A DNA stretch of 64,000 nucleotides from Virgisporangium ochraceum (lineage in GTDB: Bacteria > Actinomycetota > Actinomycetes > Mycobacteriales > Micromonosporaceae). The notes beneath the pieces are model-generated. The model searched no databases and was not told where the DNA came from. It was given only the letters and a program-made list of their open reading frames with translations. Of this stretch, positions 15,261-24,544 are shown piece after piece. Position numbers and translations under genes: made by a program. The DNA is taken from the NCBI RefSeq assembly GCF_016863655.1, contig NZ_BOPH01000024.1, forward strand, positions 84,956 through 148,955, given 5' to 3'. Every line of letters starts with the position of its first letter. Position 1 is the first letter of the stretch.

Positions 15261-16444
15261 TGTGCCTCCAATGTGGACCGGTCGAAGGGAACCTCGTCGT
15301 CGTCCAGCGCGCCGCAGTGCAGTCCGCGGAGCAGGTACCCGGCGAGCGCGCGGGCGGTGGCCGGCTCGTCGGCGACGCCCTCGACCCGGCGCGCGAGGTA
15401 GGCGTCGAGCCGGGCAACCGCGGCGGAAAGCCCTTTCCGGAAGAACGCGTAGGTGGCGCCGTACCGCGTGGGCAGCTGGGCGGGGTGCAGGTCCCACCCC
15501 TGGTAGAAACCGCGTTCCAGCGAGCGCCGCACGAGTCGGGCGTGCAGCTGCCAGGCGGCGTGGACCTGCTCCGTGTCGCCGACCGGCAGCACGTTCGTCG
15601 AGCCGTCGGACACCGGGACGCCGGTACCGGCGGCGGCCACCTGCATGACCGCTTTCGCGTGGTCGGCGGCCGGATGGTCCATCGACTGCTGGGCGGCCGC
15701 GATCCCCAGGGACGCGCTGTAGTCGTAGGTGCCGTAATGCAGGCCGGCGCACCGGCCGCGCGCCGCGTGCAGCATGCGCGCCACGGTGGCGACGCCGTCG
15801 GCGCCGAGCACGGCGGCCGGCGTCTCGATCTGCAGCTCGAACCGCAGCCGCCCCGCGTCGAGGCGGTAAGCGCTTTCCAGACGTTCGCAGAGCAGCGTCA
15901 TCGCGGTCACCTGTTCGACGGCGCTGACCTTCGGCAGCGTCACCACGAACCCGTCGGGCAGCTCGGCGGCACTCAGGAGAACGTCGAGGAAGCGGTCGAG
16001 CGTGCGCACCGCGCGGGCCCGGGTCGACGCCTCGAGGCTCTTGCAGCGCAGGCCGACGAACGGCGGCAACGGGCCCGCCACGAGGGCGGCCACCGCCCGG
16101 TCGACGGCGGCATCCTCCTCGTCGTCGGGGCGCAGGCCGTAGCCGTCCTCGAAGTCGACCCGCAGGTCCTCGATCGGCTCGCGGTCGAGCTTGGCCCGTA
16201 CCCGGGGCAGCAGGTCGGCGTCGAACGGGGCGGGCGGATGGGCGGAAAGCGCTTCCCTCGCGGCCCGTCCCCACGCCGCGGTGAGGCTCGGCACGACGCG
16301 GTCGGCCGGAACGTAGACGGTGTGCACGGGCTTCCGCCCGCGCGGTTGACCCGGATAGGTGGCGGCCAGGACCGCGTCGACCGGACCGAGCAGCCGGTCC
16401 AGCTCAACGGAGACCTCGGCGCTCAGCCGCCCGCTCCCCTCCAC
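15257..16444 (-). CDS. CitE/HpcH-HpaI aldolase-superfamily protein of the purine operon (DUF6986-like)
   Basis: A 395-residue protein with the TIM-barrel lyase pattern: [15 protein letters not shown] near residue 115, the metal-ligand segment [13 protein letters not shown], and [12 protein letters not shown] with its Asp. These are seen in CitE-like lyases and in related malate-synthase-like enzymes. It is translationally coupled upstream of allB and alc. That setting suggests it handles ureidoglycolate or glyoxylate released from allantoate, for example condensation with acetyl-CoA; this is inference. The GTG start at 16444 is uncertain since the purine tract is poorly spaced. Palindrome sites at 15428, 15868 and 16247 encode RKGLS, ESAYR and EALS. 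Confidence 0.75.
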   Translation of the reverse strand: MEGSGRLSAEVSVELDRLLGPVDAVLAATYPGQPRGRKPVHTVYVPADRVVPSLTAAWGRAAREALSAHPPAPFDADLLPRVRAKLDREPIEDLRVDFEDGYGLRPDDEEDAAVDRAVAALVAGPLPPFVGLRCKSLEASTRARAVRTLDRFLDVLLSAAELPDGFVVTLPKVSAVEQVTAMTLLCERLESAYRLDAGRLRFELQIETPAAVLGADGVATVARMLHAARGRCAGLHYGTYDYSASLGIAAAQQSMDHPAADHAKAVMQVAAAGTGVPVSDGSTNVLPVGDTEQVHAAWQLHARLVRRSLERGFYQGWDLHPAQLPTRYGATYAFFRKGLSAAVARLDAYLARRVEGVADEPATARALAGYLLRGLHCGALDDDEVPFDRSTLEAQ

Positions 16445-16602
16445 GGGATCAGCTTAACCTCGCGGGGCCGGTTCATGATCACTTTGATCTCCCGACTCTC
16501 CACGCGGGATCGCCTGATCGCCCGACTCTCGTCGGGGTACCACCTGATCCCCCTACCTTGGTCGCGGGAAATCCGATTGCCCGGGCGGTTAGCGTCACAA
16601 GC

Positions 16603-17547
16603 ATGGCTGACCTGCCCGAACCGTTCACGTCCCGGCCGTACCGCGCCGGCGACGCCGCCGCACTCACCGCGCTGTACAACGCCGTCGAGGTCCACGCCGG
16701 CGGACATGCCGGCTACGTCGACGACGAGACGGAAGCGGTGATCGCCGCGACCATCGTCGACGTGGAGACCGACTCCCGGCTCGTGTTCTCCCCCGACGGC
16801 GAGCTCGTCGCGGCCGGTGCGGTGGCCGCACCGCCGACCGGCGGGTACCGGATCGACGCCTACGGCGGTGTCATGCCGCAGTGGCGGGGCCGCGGGCTCG
16901 GACGCGCCGTGTTCGACTGGCAGATCGGCCGGGCACGCGAGATCTATCAGGCCGCCGGTTCGCCCACAGACTGGATCTTCGAGACCGGCACCATCGTCGG
17001 AGACGACAGCGCCATCAGGCTCTACGAGCGTTTCGGCGGCGCCCCGTCGCGCTACTTCTTCGAGATGGTCGCGCCCGCGAAGGACAACTCCCGCCCGGCG
17101 CCCGAGGGCCTGCGCGTGCAGCCGTACCAACCGGCTTTCGAGCGGACGCTCTACGACGCCCACATGGAGGCGTTCAGCGACCACTGGGGTTTCCAGAAGC
17201 GGGAGTTCGACAAGTGGGTCGGGTTCACCGTGCGGTCGGACGTGTTCCGGCCCGACCTGTCCCGGCTGGCGTTCGACGGCGACGAACTCGTCGCGTACGT
17301 CCTCACCTACAACGACGCCGACCCGGAGCGGGTCTACGTCGGACAGGTCGGCACCCGACGGCCCTGGCGGCGACGCGGTCACGCCGGAGCGCTCCTGGCC
17401 GACGTGCTGGCCGGCGCCGCGGCGAGCGGTAAGGGGTTCGTGTACCTGTCGGTCGACGCCGACAGCCCCACCGGAGCGGTCGGACTCTACGAGGGCGCCG
17501 GCTTCGCCACCGAGACGACGTCGGTCGACTACCGCTTCGCGCTGTAG
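16603..17547 (+). CDS. Tandem GNAT-fold N-acetyltransferase
   Basis: A 314-residue protein with two GNAT domains. The acetyl-CoA loop of the first is MPQWRGRGLGRAVFDW and of the second GTRRPWRRRGHAGALL, ending with the domain-typical NPxA/YExxGF-like GLYEGAGFATE. Double GNAT architecture is that of mycothiol synthase relatives and many actinobacterial resistance-type acetyltransferases; the substrate is unknown. The ATG at 16603 has no clear ribosome binding site; TAGCGT 7 bp upstream fits a -10 element of a leaderless message. It interrupts the minus-strand purine block and is convergent with xanthine dehydrogenase. Confidence 0.82.
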   Translation: MADLPEPFTSRPYRAGDAAALTALYNAVEVHAGGHAGYVDDETEAVIAATIVDVETDSRLVFSPDGELVAAGAVAAPPTGGYRIDAYGGVMPQWRGRGLGRAVFDWQIGRAREIYQAAGSPTDWIFETGTIVGDDSAIRLYERFGGAPSRYFFEMVAPAKDNSRPAPEGLRVQPYQPAFERTLYDAHMEAFSDHWGFQKREFDKWVGFTVRSDVFRPDLSRLAFDGDELVAYVLTYNDADPERVYVGQVGTRRPWRRRGHAGALLADVLAGAAASGKGFVYLSVDADSPTGAVGLYEGAGFATETTSVDYRFAL

Positions 17548-17576
17548 CGCGGAGCGCAGTGCCCATCCGCGACGAC

Positions 17577-19886
17577 CTACACGATGTGTTCCGGGCGGAT
17601 GGGCACCCGGGTAAGCGGTTTCCCGGTCGCGGCCCGCACGGCCGCGACGATCGCCGGCGTCGACGAGATGGTCGGCGGCTCGCCCACGCCCCGTAGCCCG
17701 TAGGGCGAGTGCGGGTCGGCCAGTTCCAGCACGTCGACGTTCATCGGTGGCATGTCGAGGATGGTCGGGATCAGGTAGTCGGTGAACGACGGGTTGCGCA
17801 CCAGCCCGTCGACCACCTGGATCTCCTCCATGAGCGCCAACCCGAGCCCCTGCGCGGTGCCGCCCTGGATCTGGCCCACCACCGACTGCGGGTGCACCGC
17901 CCTGCCCACGTCCTGGGCGGTGGTGATCTCGACGACGCGCACCAGCCCCAGTTCCACGTCGACGTCGACCACGGCCCGGTGGGCGGCGAACGCGTACTGG
18001 ACGTGGGCGTCGCCCTGACCCGTGGCCGGGTCGAGCGACGACGTGGGCCGGTGACGCCACTCGACGGTCTCCTCGACCACGTCGGAGCCGAGCAGATCGG
18101 CCAGCGAGGAAAGCGCTTCCCCATCCGGACCGAGCACCATTCCGCCGCCCAGCCGCACCGCCCCGGGCACCCGGGACAGCACCGTTCGCCGCACCGCCTC
18201 GCACGCCGCCTTCACCGCGCCGCCCGTCATGTACGTCTGGCGCGACGCCGAGGTCGACCCTGCGCTGCCCACCGTGGTGTCGGCGGTCGCCACCGTCACC
18301 GTCTCGACGCCCAGCTCCGTGCGGGCGATCTGGGCCTGGACGGTCACCAGGCCCTGACCCACCTCGGCCGCCGCCGTGTGGACCAGCACCGCCGGCTCGC
18401 CGCCGACCACCGACAGCCGCACCCGGGCGGTGGCGTAGTCGTCGAAGCCCTCGGAGAAGCACACGTTCTTGATGCCGATCGCGTATCCGACACCGCGCAC
18501 GACGCCCTCGCCGTGCGTCGTGTTCGAGACGCCGCCGGGCTGCTCACGCGCGTCTCCCGTCGCCGGTCCGGGCAGCGGCGCCGCCTGGACGCGGGCGAGC
18601 AGGTCGGCCACGGGTGCCGGACCCTCGACGACCTGACCGGTCGGCATCAGCGCACCGGTCTCCAGCGCGTTGATCCGCCGCAGCTCCACCGGGTCGAGTC
18701 CGACCGCCTCGGCGAGTCTGTCCATCTGGGACTCGTACGCGAAGCACGCCTGCACCGCGCCGAACCCGCGCATCGCCCCGCACGGCGGGTTGTTGGTGTA
18801 GGCGACGTAGGCGTCCATCTCCACGTTCGGGACGTCGTACGGACCGATCCCCAGCGTCGCCGCGTTCGCCGCCACCGCCGGCGACGACGACGCGTACGCC
18901 CCGCCGTCGAGGTCGATGCGCGCCCGGACGTACACCAGCCGGCCCTCGCGGGTGGCGCCGTGCTCGTACCGCATGCGCGCGGGGTGCCGGTGCACGTGCC
19001 CGAAGAAGGACTCCTCCCGCGAGTACACCATCTTCACCGGCTTGCCCGTGCGCAGCGCCAGCATCGACGCGTGCACCTGCATCGACAGGTCCTCGCGGGC
19101 GCCGAACGCGCCACCGACCCCGGCCAGCGTCAGCCGGACGAGCTCCGGCGGAAGCCCGAGGCAAGCGCTTACCTGCCGCTGGTCGACGTGCAGCCACTGC
19201 GTGGCGATGTACAGGTCGACGCCTCCGTCCTCGGCCGGCACGGCGAGCCCGGACTCCGGTCCGAGGAACGCCTGGTCCTGCATGCCGACCTCGTACTCGC
19301 CGGTGACCACGACGTCGGCTTCGAACACCGACCCGCGTCGCACCGGCACGTGCCGCAGCACGTTGCCGTGCACCGGCAGGGCGTGCCCGGGCTCGGATCC
19401 GCCCGTCACCGGTGCGTCCTCGGCGGGTGGGTGCACCGTCGGCGAATCCGGTCGCAACGCCACCCTCACGTCGGCGACCGGGGGCAGCACCTCGTACTCG
19501 ACCTCGATGCGCGCCACCGCCCGCCGGGCCGTCTCGGGGTGCTCGGCGGCCACCACCGCCACCGGCTCACCCTGGTAGCGCACCTCGTCGAAGGCGAGCA
19601 CCGGCTGGTCGGCGATTTCCAGTCCGTACACCTTCTCGCCGGGAACGTCGTCGGCCGTCAGCACCGCGTACACGCCCGGCAGGGCAAGCGCTTTCCCGAT
19701 GTCGATGGACCTGATGCGGGCCCGTGGGTGCGGGCTGCGCAGCGTCGCGCCCCAGAGCATCTCGTCGGCGAACAGGTCGGACGAGAACGCGAACTCGCCC
19801 TTCACCTTGAGGGTCCCGTCGGGGCGGCGAGGGCTGCTGCCGACGCCGCCCGCCGTCTCGGTTCCCGTGGACACCGGAGCGGTCAT
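17577..19886 (-). CDS. Xanthine dehydrogenase, molybdopterin-binding large subunit
   Basis: A 769-residue molybdenum-hydroxylase subunit that oxidises hypoxanthine/xanthine to urate. Family segments in order: LFADEMLWGATLRSPHPRA, the Mo-cofactor-binding AGVGGAFGAREDLS, AMRGFGAVQACFAYE, HTAAAEVGQGLVTV and the catalytic Glu in RGVGEPPTISSTPAIVAA. It would assemble with the FAD and [2Fe-2S] subunits encoded at 21342-22660, from which it is separated by the deaminase gene. Four palindrome-family sites lie in it (17610, 18111, 19163, 19686), encoding GKPL, EALS, VSACL and GKALA. Confidence 0.93.
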   Translation of the reverse strand: MTAPVSTGTETAGGVGSSPRRPDGTLKVKGEFAFSSDLFADEMLWGATLRSPHPRARIRSIDIGKALALPGVYAVLTADDVPGEKVYGLEIADQPVLAFDEVRYQGEPVAVVAAEHPETARRAVARIEVEYEVLPPVADVRVALRPDSPTVHPPAEDAPVTGGSEPGHALPVHGNVLRHVPVRRGSVFEADVVVTGEYEVGMQDQAFLGPESGLAVPAEDGGVDLYIATQWLHVDQRQVSACLGLPPELVRLTLAGVGGAFGAREDLSMQVHASMLALRTGKPVKMVYSREESFFGHVHRHPARMRYEHGATREGRLVYVRARIDLDGGAYASSSPAVAANAATLGIGPYDVPNVEMDAYVAYTNNPPCGAMRGFGAVQACFAYESQMDRLAEAVGLDPVELRRINALETGALMPTGQVVEGPAPVADLLARVQAAPLPGPATGDAREQPGGVSNTTHGEGVVRGVGYAIGIKNVCFSEGFDDYATARVRLSVVGGEPAVLVHTAAAEVGQGLVTVQAQIARTELGVETVTVATADTTVGSAGSTSASRQTYMTGGAVKAACEAVRRTVLSRVPGAVRLGGGMVLGPDGEALSSLADLLGSDVVEETVEWRHRPTSSLDPATGQGDAHVQYAFAAHRAVVDVDVELGLVRVVEITTAQDVGRAVHPQSVVGQIQGGTAQGLGLALMEEIQVVDGLVRNPSFTDYLIPTILDMPPMNVDVLELADPHSPYGLRGVGEPPTISSTPAIVAAVRAATGKPLTRVPIRPEHIV

Positions 19887-19974
19887 CGGTGCGTCTCCTC
19901 CCGCCGGGTCACGAACCCTGTCGTCACGCGTGGGCGTGCCTCGCCCGCCCCGGCCCTCTGCGAGCCAGCTGGCG

Positions 19975-21345
19975 TCATGCGCGGGCGCGCTTCATCAGTT
20001 GCCGGTGTGCGCGCCGCAGGCCGCGGGCGAGCGTGTCGGTGTCGCCGGTCTGCAACTCGCCGTGCCGCACGACCGTTTCGCCGCCGACGAGCAGCAGTTC
20101 GAGCGGCGGCTGCGCGCCGTACACCAGGGCCACGACCGGGTCGTCCATTCCGACCTGCCCGATGCCGTCGAGGCGCCACACCGCCAGGTCGGCCAGCTTG
20201 CCCTTCTCGATGCTGCCGGTCTCGGCGTCACGGCCGAGGCAGCGGGCACCGCCGATCGTCGCCATGGAAAGCGCTTCCCTCGCCGTCAACGCGGCCGGGC
20301 CGCCACGGAGCCGGGCGGCGAGCAGCGACTGGCGGAGTTCGTCGCCGAGGCGGCCGGCCTCCTGTGACGCCGGGCCGTCGACGCCCAGTCCCACCGGTAC
20401 ACCCGCGTCGAGAAGCTGGCGCACGGGCGCGATCCCCGCCCCGAGACGGCCGTTGGAGCTCGGGCAGTGCGCGACGCCGGTGCCGGTCGCGCCGAGGCGG
20501 CCGATGGCGTCGGAGTTCAGGTGGACGCCGTGGGCGAGCCACACGTCGTCGCCGAGCCAGCCGAGGCGCTCCGCGTACTCGGTCGGCGTGCAGTCGTGGG
20601 TCTTGCGGCAGAACTCCTCCTCCTCGACCGTCTCGGCGAGGTGGGTGTGCAGCCGCACTCCCTTGCGGCGGGCCAGTTCCGCGGCCTCGGTCATGAGGCG
20701 CGGTGTCACCGAGAACGGCGAGCACGGCGCCACGGCGACCCGCAACGTCGAGTCGGGCGACGGATCGTGCCAGCGGTCGATGGCCTCCTCCGTCGCCGCG
20801 AGCGCCGCGTCGGTCTCCTCGACGATCCGGTCCGGCGGCAGGCCGCCCTGGGACTCGCCGAGGTCCATCGAACCGCGGGTCGGATGGAACCGCAGGCCGA
20901 TCCGGCGCGCCGCGTCGACCTGTGCGGCGAACAGGTCGCCGGCCGGTTCCTCGGTGGAGTGCGGGTAGACGTAGTGGTGGTCCATCGACATGGTGCAGCC
21001 GCTCAACGCCAGCCACGCGAGACCGGCTGCGGTCGTGGCCTCGACGAGCGGGGCGTCGATGTGCGCCCACACCGGGTACAGCTCGGTCAGCCAGTCGAAG
21101 AGGTTCCTGTCGACAGCCATCCCCCGGGTGGCCCACTGGTACAGGTGGTGGTGGGTGTTCACCAGTCCGGGCGTGACCAGACAGCCGGTGGCGTCGATCA
21201 TCCGGATCTGCTCGCCGGAGAACCGGCCGGCGTGACCCGACCCGACGGCGGCGATCCGTCCGTCGCGCACGACGACGTGGCCGTCGAGGTACTCCTCGCC
21301 GGTCACCGTGGCCACGGCGCAGTTCTGCAGGACGATGACGCTCAT
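19975..21345 (-). CDS. 8-oxoguanine deaminase-like amidohydrolase
   Basis: A 456-residue amidohydrolase of the AtzA/TrzN/guanine-deaminase group. Metal motifs: LVNTHHHLYQWATRG (His65-67), RLHTHLAETVEEE, VWLAHGVHLNSD, and VGLGVDGPASQE; the HCPSSNGRLGAG segment is characteristic of the 8-oxoguanine/guanine deaminase branch. In the purine operon it would deaminate guanine or 8-oxoguanine to a (hydroxy)xanthine/urate. The ATG overlaps the [2Fe-2S] subunit stop by 4 bp. A palindrome site at 20269 encodes REALS. Confidence 0.85.
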   Translation of the reverse strand: MSVIVLQNCAVATVTGEEYLDGHVVVRDGRIAAVGSGHAGRFSGEQIRMIDATGCLVTPGLVNTHHHLYQWATRGMAVDRNLFDWLTELYPVWAHIDAPLVEATTAAGLAWLALSGCTMSMDHHYVYPHSTEEPAGDLFAAQVDAARRIGLRFHPTRGSMDLGESQGGLPPDRIVEETDAALAATEEAIDRWHDPSPDSTLRVAVAPCSPFSVTPRLMTEAAELARRKGVRLHTHLAETVEEEEFCRKTHDCTPTEYAERLGWLGDDVWLAHGVHLNSDAIGRLGATGTGVAHCPSSNGRLGAGIAPVRQLLDAGVPVGLGVDGPASQEAGRLGDELRQSLLAARLRGGPAALTAREALSMATIGGARCLGRDAETGSIEKGKLADLAVWRLDGIGQVGMDDPVVALVYGAQPPLELLLVGGETVVRHGELQTGDTDTLARGLRRAHRQLMKRARA

Positions 21346-21803
21346 GACCGCGCGGCCATCCGGACAGCCTCCAGGATCTTCTCGTAACCGGTGCAGCGGC
21401 ACAGGTTGCCCGCCAGCGCCTCCCGGATCTCGGGGTCGGCCGGGGCCGGGTTGCGGGCCAACAGGTCGTGCACCGCGACGATCAGACCCGGTGTGCAGAA
21501 TCCACATTGGACGGCCCCGGTCGCCAGGAACGCCTCCTGCACCGGATGCAGGCCCTCCTCGTCGCCGGAAAGCCCTTCCACGGTGACCACCGTCCGGCCC
21601 TGCGCCTGCCCCGCGGCGACCAGGCACGCGCAGACCGCGGTGCCGTCGAGGTACACCGTGCACGACCCGCATTCGCCCTGTTCGCACGCGTTCTTCGCGC
21701 CGGGCAGCCCGAGCCGTTCCCGCAGCACGTACAGCAGGCTCTCGCCGGGCCAGACGTCGTCGGCCTCACGCTGTTCACCGTTGATGGTGCAGGTGACCCT
21801 CAC
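21342..21803 (-). CDS. Xanthine dehydrogenase, [2Fe-2S] subunit
   Basis: A 153-residue electron-transfer subunit. The N-terminal plant-type ferredoxin cluster is CEQGECGSCTVYLDG plus a later Cys, and the C-terminal cluster is QCGFCTPG with NLCRCTGYEKI. This is the standard two-cluster small subunit of three-subunit xanthine dehydrogenases. GTG start at 21803 with GGAGGGG upstream; it overlaps the FAD subunit stop (GTGA). A near-palindrome GGAAAGCCCTTCC at 21568 encodes EGLS. Confidence 0.94.
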   Translation of the reverse strand: MRVTCTINGEQREADDVWPGESLLYVLRERLGLPGAKNACEQGECGSCTVYLDGTAVCACLVAAGQAQGRTVVTVEGLSGDEEGLHPVQEAFLATGAVQCGFCTPGLIVAVHDLLARNPAPADPEIREALAGNLCRCTGYEKILEAVRMAARS

Positions 21804-22660
21804 GCGGTCCCCTCCTTCTGGAGTTCGGTCCAGGCCCAGGTGATGGCGCGGCGGCCGAGCACGGAAAGCGCGTGCCTGCGGTAGGCCGCGGTGCCGCGCA
21901 CGTCGTCGATCGGAGACGCCGCGGCCGCGACCAGGTCGCCGAAGCGGCGGGCCACCGCGTCGGGCAGGTCGCCCAGGCTGTCCCACGGAAGCTCGGCGGA
22001 AAGCGCTTCCGCGTCCGGGGCCCGGACCGGCGTCGGCGCGGCCGAGCCGATCCCCGTGCCGACGGTGCGCCGTCCGACGTCGAGCGCCACCGCCACCGAG
22101 CACACCGCGATCACCATCGCGTTGCGGGTACCCACCTTCGCGAACTGCTGCGGACCGGGTGCCGGCGGCACCAGCACGGCGGCGATCAGCTCGTCGGGCG
22201 CGAGCACGCTCCTCTTCGGACCGGTGAAGAACCCGTCGACGGGGACCCGCCGGGTGCCGGTCACCGACGCCAGTTCCACCAGGGCACCGCTGGCCAGCAG
22301 CGGCGGGTGGGCATCTCCGGCCGGCGAGGCCGAGCCGAGGTTGCCACCGATCGTGCCCCTGTTCCGGATCTGCGGCGAGCCCACCGTGCGCGACGCCTGC
22401 GCCAACCCGGGCAAGCGCTTTCCCAGCTCGGCGATGACCCGCGTGTACGGCACCCCGGCGCCGATCCGGATGAGGTCGCCGTCGGTACCGTGCGCCGCGA
22501 GCTCCGGCACACGCGTGAGGTCGAGCAGCACGGGCGGGCGGCGCCGGTCGAAGTTCAGCTCGACCATGACGTCGGTGCCACCCGCGATCGGAACCGCGTC
22601 GCGGTGCTCGGCCTTGGCGGCGAGCGCGTCCGCCCAGGTGGTGGGGCTCAGAAAGTCCAT
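21800..22660 (-). CDS. Xanthine dehydrogenase, FAD-binding subunit
   Basis: A 286-residue flavin subunit passing electrons from the iron-sulfur clusters to the acceptor. FAD-binding motifs are PIAGGTDVMVEL near residue 25 and RNRGTIGGNLGSASPAGD in the middle. Three palindrome-family sites (21863, 22001, 22413) encode HALS, EALS and GKRLP, showing that the motif is read in more than one frame within one gene. The start overlaps the uricase 3' end by 13 bp. Confidence 0.93.
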   Translation of the reverse strand: MDFLSPTTWADALAAKAEHRDAVPIAGGTDVMVELNFDRRRPPVLLDLTRVPELAAHGTDGDLIRIGAGVPYTRVIAELGKRLPGLAQASRTVGSPQIRNRGTIGGNLGSASPAGDAHPPLLASGALVELASVTGTRRVPVDGFFTGPKRSVLAPDELIAAVLVPPAPGPQQFAKVGTRNAMVIAVCSVAVALDVGRRTVGTGIGSAAPTPVRAPDAEALSAELPWDSLGDLPDAVARRFGDLVAAAASPIDDVRGTAAYRRHALSVLGRRAITWAWTELQKEGTA

Positions 22661-23598
22661 GCCCGCGGCGCCTCCGGTCGCTCGTCGTCGAGGACGGTCG
22701 CCTCGATCAGCCCGTACGGCCGGTCGTCGGCGTGAAAGACGGTGCCCTCGTTCCGCAGCCCGAACGGGGCGGTGTCGACGAGGAAGTGGTGCCGGTTGGG
22801 CAGCGAGAGCCGGACCTCGGCGAGCCCGGTGCCGGAGCCCAGTACCGCGCGGCCCATCGCGAACAGCGTCTCCTGGAGGGCCCGGCTGTAGGTGCCTGTG
22901 AACGCGTCGGCAAGCGCTTTCCGGGCCGCGGCGTAGGACGCGTTCCAGTCGGCGGCCGGGGCGGCCGATCGGGTCGCGCCCGCGGATGCGCCGGTTTCGG
23001 TCGCGGCCGCGGAGGCGCCGGGTCCGGACGCGGAGGCGTCCCGTGCCGGCACGGCGGCGTGGCGCCAGGCGGCGGTGACCGATGTGGCGAGGATGCGGTC
23101 GGTCGCCTCGGACAGGGTGGTGTAGCGGTCGCGGATGAAGCCGACGAACTCCGAGTCGGTCGTGTTCATCAGCACCAGGCCGGTGACGCCGGAGACCACG
23201 TGTTCGTCGTCCCGGGTGACGGTGACGCGTGCCGTACGGGTCTCACCGCCGCCGCGCTCGAACGAGTGGGGACCGAGCCGCCGCCAGGGGTAGGCCTCGA
23301 TCGTCACCAGCGCCCCGGTGATGCTCGGCGTGGTGACGAAGTGGCGGCCCAGCCGCAGCGCGAAGTCCTCGACGGCCCCGACGCCGTGCTCGGCGGCGAA
23401 CGCGTACACGGTGTTCTTCTGCGTGTCGGTGGGCAGCACATTGGTGTTGTCGCCCGCGGTGTGCGCGGCGTCGAGGTCACCGGAGAGCGCCACGCTCACG
23501 TTGAGGTCGGTCAGCACGTGCGAGTCGGTCGAGCGGTCGACGTGCACCATCCGGACCTCGGCCTTGCCGTACCGGTTGGGGCCCAACGTGATCGCCAT
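22648..23598 (-). CDS. uox: Urate oxidase (uricase)
   Basis: Cofactor-free oxidation of urate to 5-hydroxyisourate. Catalytic residues of the family are visible: Lys12 (YGKAEVR), Thr57 in PTDTQKNTVYAFA, and His in LPNRHHFLVD. The 316-residue length exceeds typical bacterial uricases because of an Ala/Ser/Gly/Thr-rich stretch (residues about 192-225) just after a helix; that insertion ends at palindrome site 22912 (RKALA). The ATG overlaps the HIU hydrolase stop by one base. Confidence 0.94.
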   Translation of the reverse strand: MAITLGPNRYGKAEVRMVHVDRSTDSHVLTDLNVSVALSGDLDAAHTAGDNTNVLPTDTQKNTVYAFAAEHGVGAVEDFALRLGRHFVTTPSITGALVTIEAYPWRRLGPHSFERGGGETRTARVTVTRDDEHVVSGVTGLVLMNTTDSEFVGFIRDRYTTLSEATDRILATSVTAAWRHAAVPARDASASGPGASAAATETGASAGATRSAAPAADWNASYAAARKALADAFTGTYSRALQETLFAMGRAVLGSGTGLAEVRLSLPNRHHFLVDTAPFGLRNEGTVFHADDRPYGLIEATVLDDERPEAPRAWTF

Positions 23599-23924
23599 CA
23601 GCTGCCCCGGTACGTGGTCAGGCCGTACGGGCTGAGCAGCAGCGGGACGTGGTGGTGGCGGTCGGGCGCGCTGACCTGGAACACCACCACCGCGGTCGGG
23701 AAGAAAGCGCCTTCCCCGAGGTAGGCCTCGGTGTCGAAGACCAACCGGTACCGACCGGCGACGAAGCGCGCCGGCGCCACCCAGTCGCGCAGCCGGCCGT
23801 CGCCGTCGGTGCGACCGTCGGCGACCACCCGCCACGTGTCGCCGTCGAGATGCTCCAGCGTCACCGGGACGCCCGCGGCCGGCTCGCCGCGCGCGGTGTC
23901 GAGCACATGGGTCGACAGCGTCAC
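23598..23924 (-). CDS. uraH: 5-hydroxyisourate hydrolase (transthyretin-like)
   Basis: A 108-residue transthyretin-fold enzyme converting 5-hydroxyisourate to OHCU. Hallmarks are the N-terminal LSTHVLDTARGEPA, the central histidine segment HHHVPLLLSPYGL and the exact C-terminal YRGS tetrapeptide of the family. It is coupled to uricase downstream and overlaps uraD upstream. A palindrome variant at 23703 encodes EGAFF. Confidence 0.95.
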   Translation of the reverse strand: MTLSTHVLDTARGEPAAGVPVTLEHLDGDTWRVVADGRTDGDGRLRDWVAPARFVAGRYRLVFDTEAYLGEGAFFPTAVVVFQVSAPDRHHHVPLLLSPYGLTTYRGS

Positions 23925-24427
23925 GTCAGCAACCTCTCCAGCCGCAACCGGGTGATCCTCGCCAGCTCGGCCCGGACCACGGCCTGCTCGGTGATCTCGT
24001 CGTTGTTCAGGCGTTCGCGTGCTGCCGCGAGCATCTCACCGGCCGACCTGCCGGTCGCGAAGATCAGGAAAACGTGGCCGAACCGTTCCTCATACGCCTC
24101 GTTGGCCTCGACCAGTGCCCGCGCCGTCGCCTCGTCGGCGCCCTGCGCGCCGGCCTGCTCCCGTCGGGACCAGTCGGCCTCGGTGCCCTGCCGGCGGATC
24201 CGCTCGCCGATGCGCGGGTGGGCGTCGAGCGCGGGACGCACGTCGGCCCACCCGAGGACGCCCAGCACCCGGTCGGACGCGTCGAGCAGCTCGCCGACCG
24301 AGGAGAAAGGCCTTTCCTCCACGAGACCGTGCGCCCAGGCCGGTGCGGCACAGCAGACCAGCAGCTCCTGCCGGGCGTCCGCCGGGGAAAGCGCGTTCCA
24401 CTCCACCAACGAGATCATCCGTCCCAC
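23921..24427 (-). CDS. uraD: OHCU decarboxylase
   Basis: Decarboxylates 2-oxo-4-hydroxy-4-carboxy-5-ureidoimidazoline to S-allantoin. The 168-residue product contains the catalytic-His signature LDAHPRIGE (His70) and YEERFGHVFLIFATGRS. The start at 24427 may instead be ATG at 24418. It is the first gene of the urate sub-operon. Two palindrome-family sites (24307, 24388) encode RPFS and WNALS. Confidence 0.94.
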   Translation of the reverse strand: MGRMISLVEWNALSPADARQELLVCCAAPAWAHGLVEERPFSSVGELLDASDRVLGVLGWADVRPALDAHPRIGERIRRQGTEADWSRREQAGAQGADEATARALVEANEAYEERFGHVFLIFATGRSAGEMLAAARERLNNDEITEQAVVRAELARITRLRLERLLT

Positions 24428-24462
24428 CGTGCCACAGATGTGTTTCGGTCACCGGCTCGGAT

Positions 24463-24507
24463 CCATGATCTTTCCCGTGCCACGGCGCCGGCGCCCATGA
24501 TCGTTCC
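24463..24507. promoter_or_regulatory. Candidate operator: direct repeats upstream of uraD
   Basis: CCATGATCTTTCC (24463-24475) and CCATGATCGTTCC (24495-24507) are 12/13 identical, 32 bp apart, in the 182-bp space between divergent uraD and the ROK gene, the natural place for the purine-operon promoter. No regulator gene of the known uric-acid-sensing types is in the window. Confidence 0.4.
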
Positions 24508-24544
24508 GCGCTCACGTGCGTCACATAAAGCTCTTCATCGCCCC

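Noticed and set aside
17709..20696. Plus-strand open frame of 995 codons over xanthine dehydrogenase
   Set aside because: Antisense shadow rich in His, Arg, Val, with no motif; the minus strand encodes a clear molybdenum hydroxylase.
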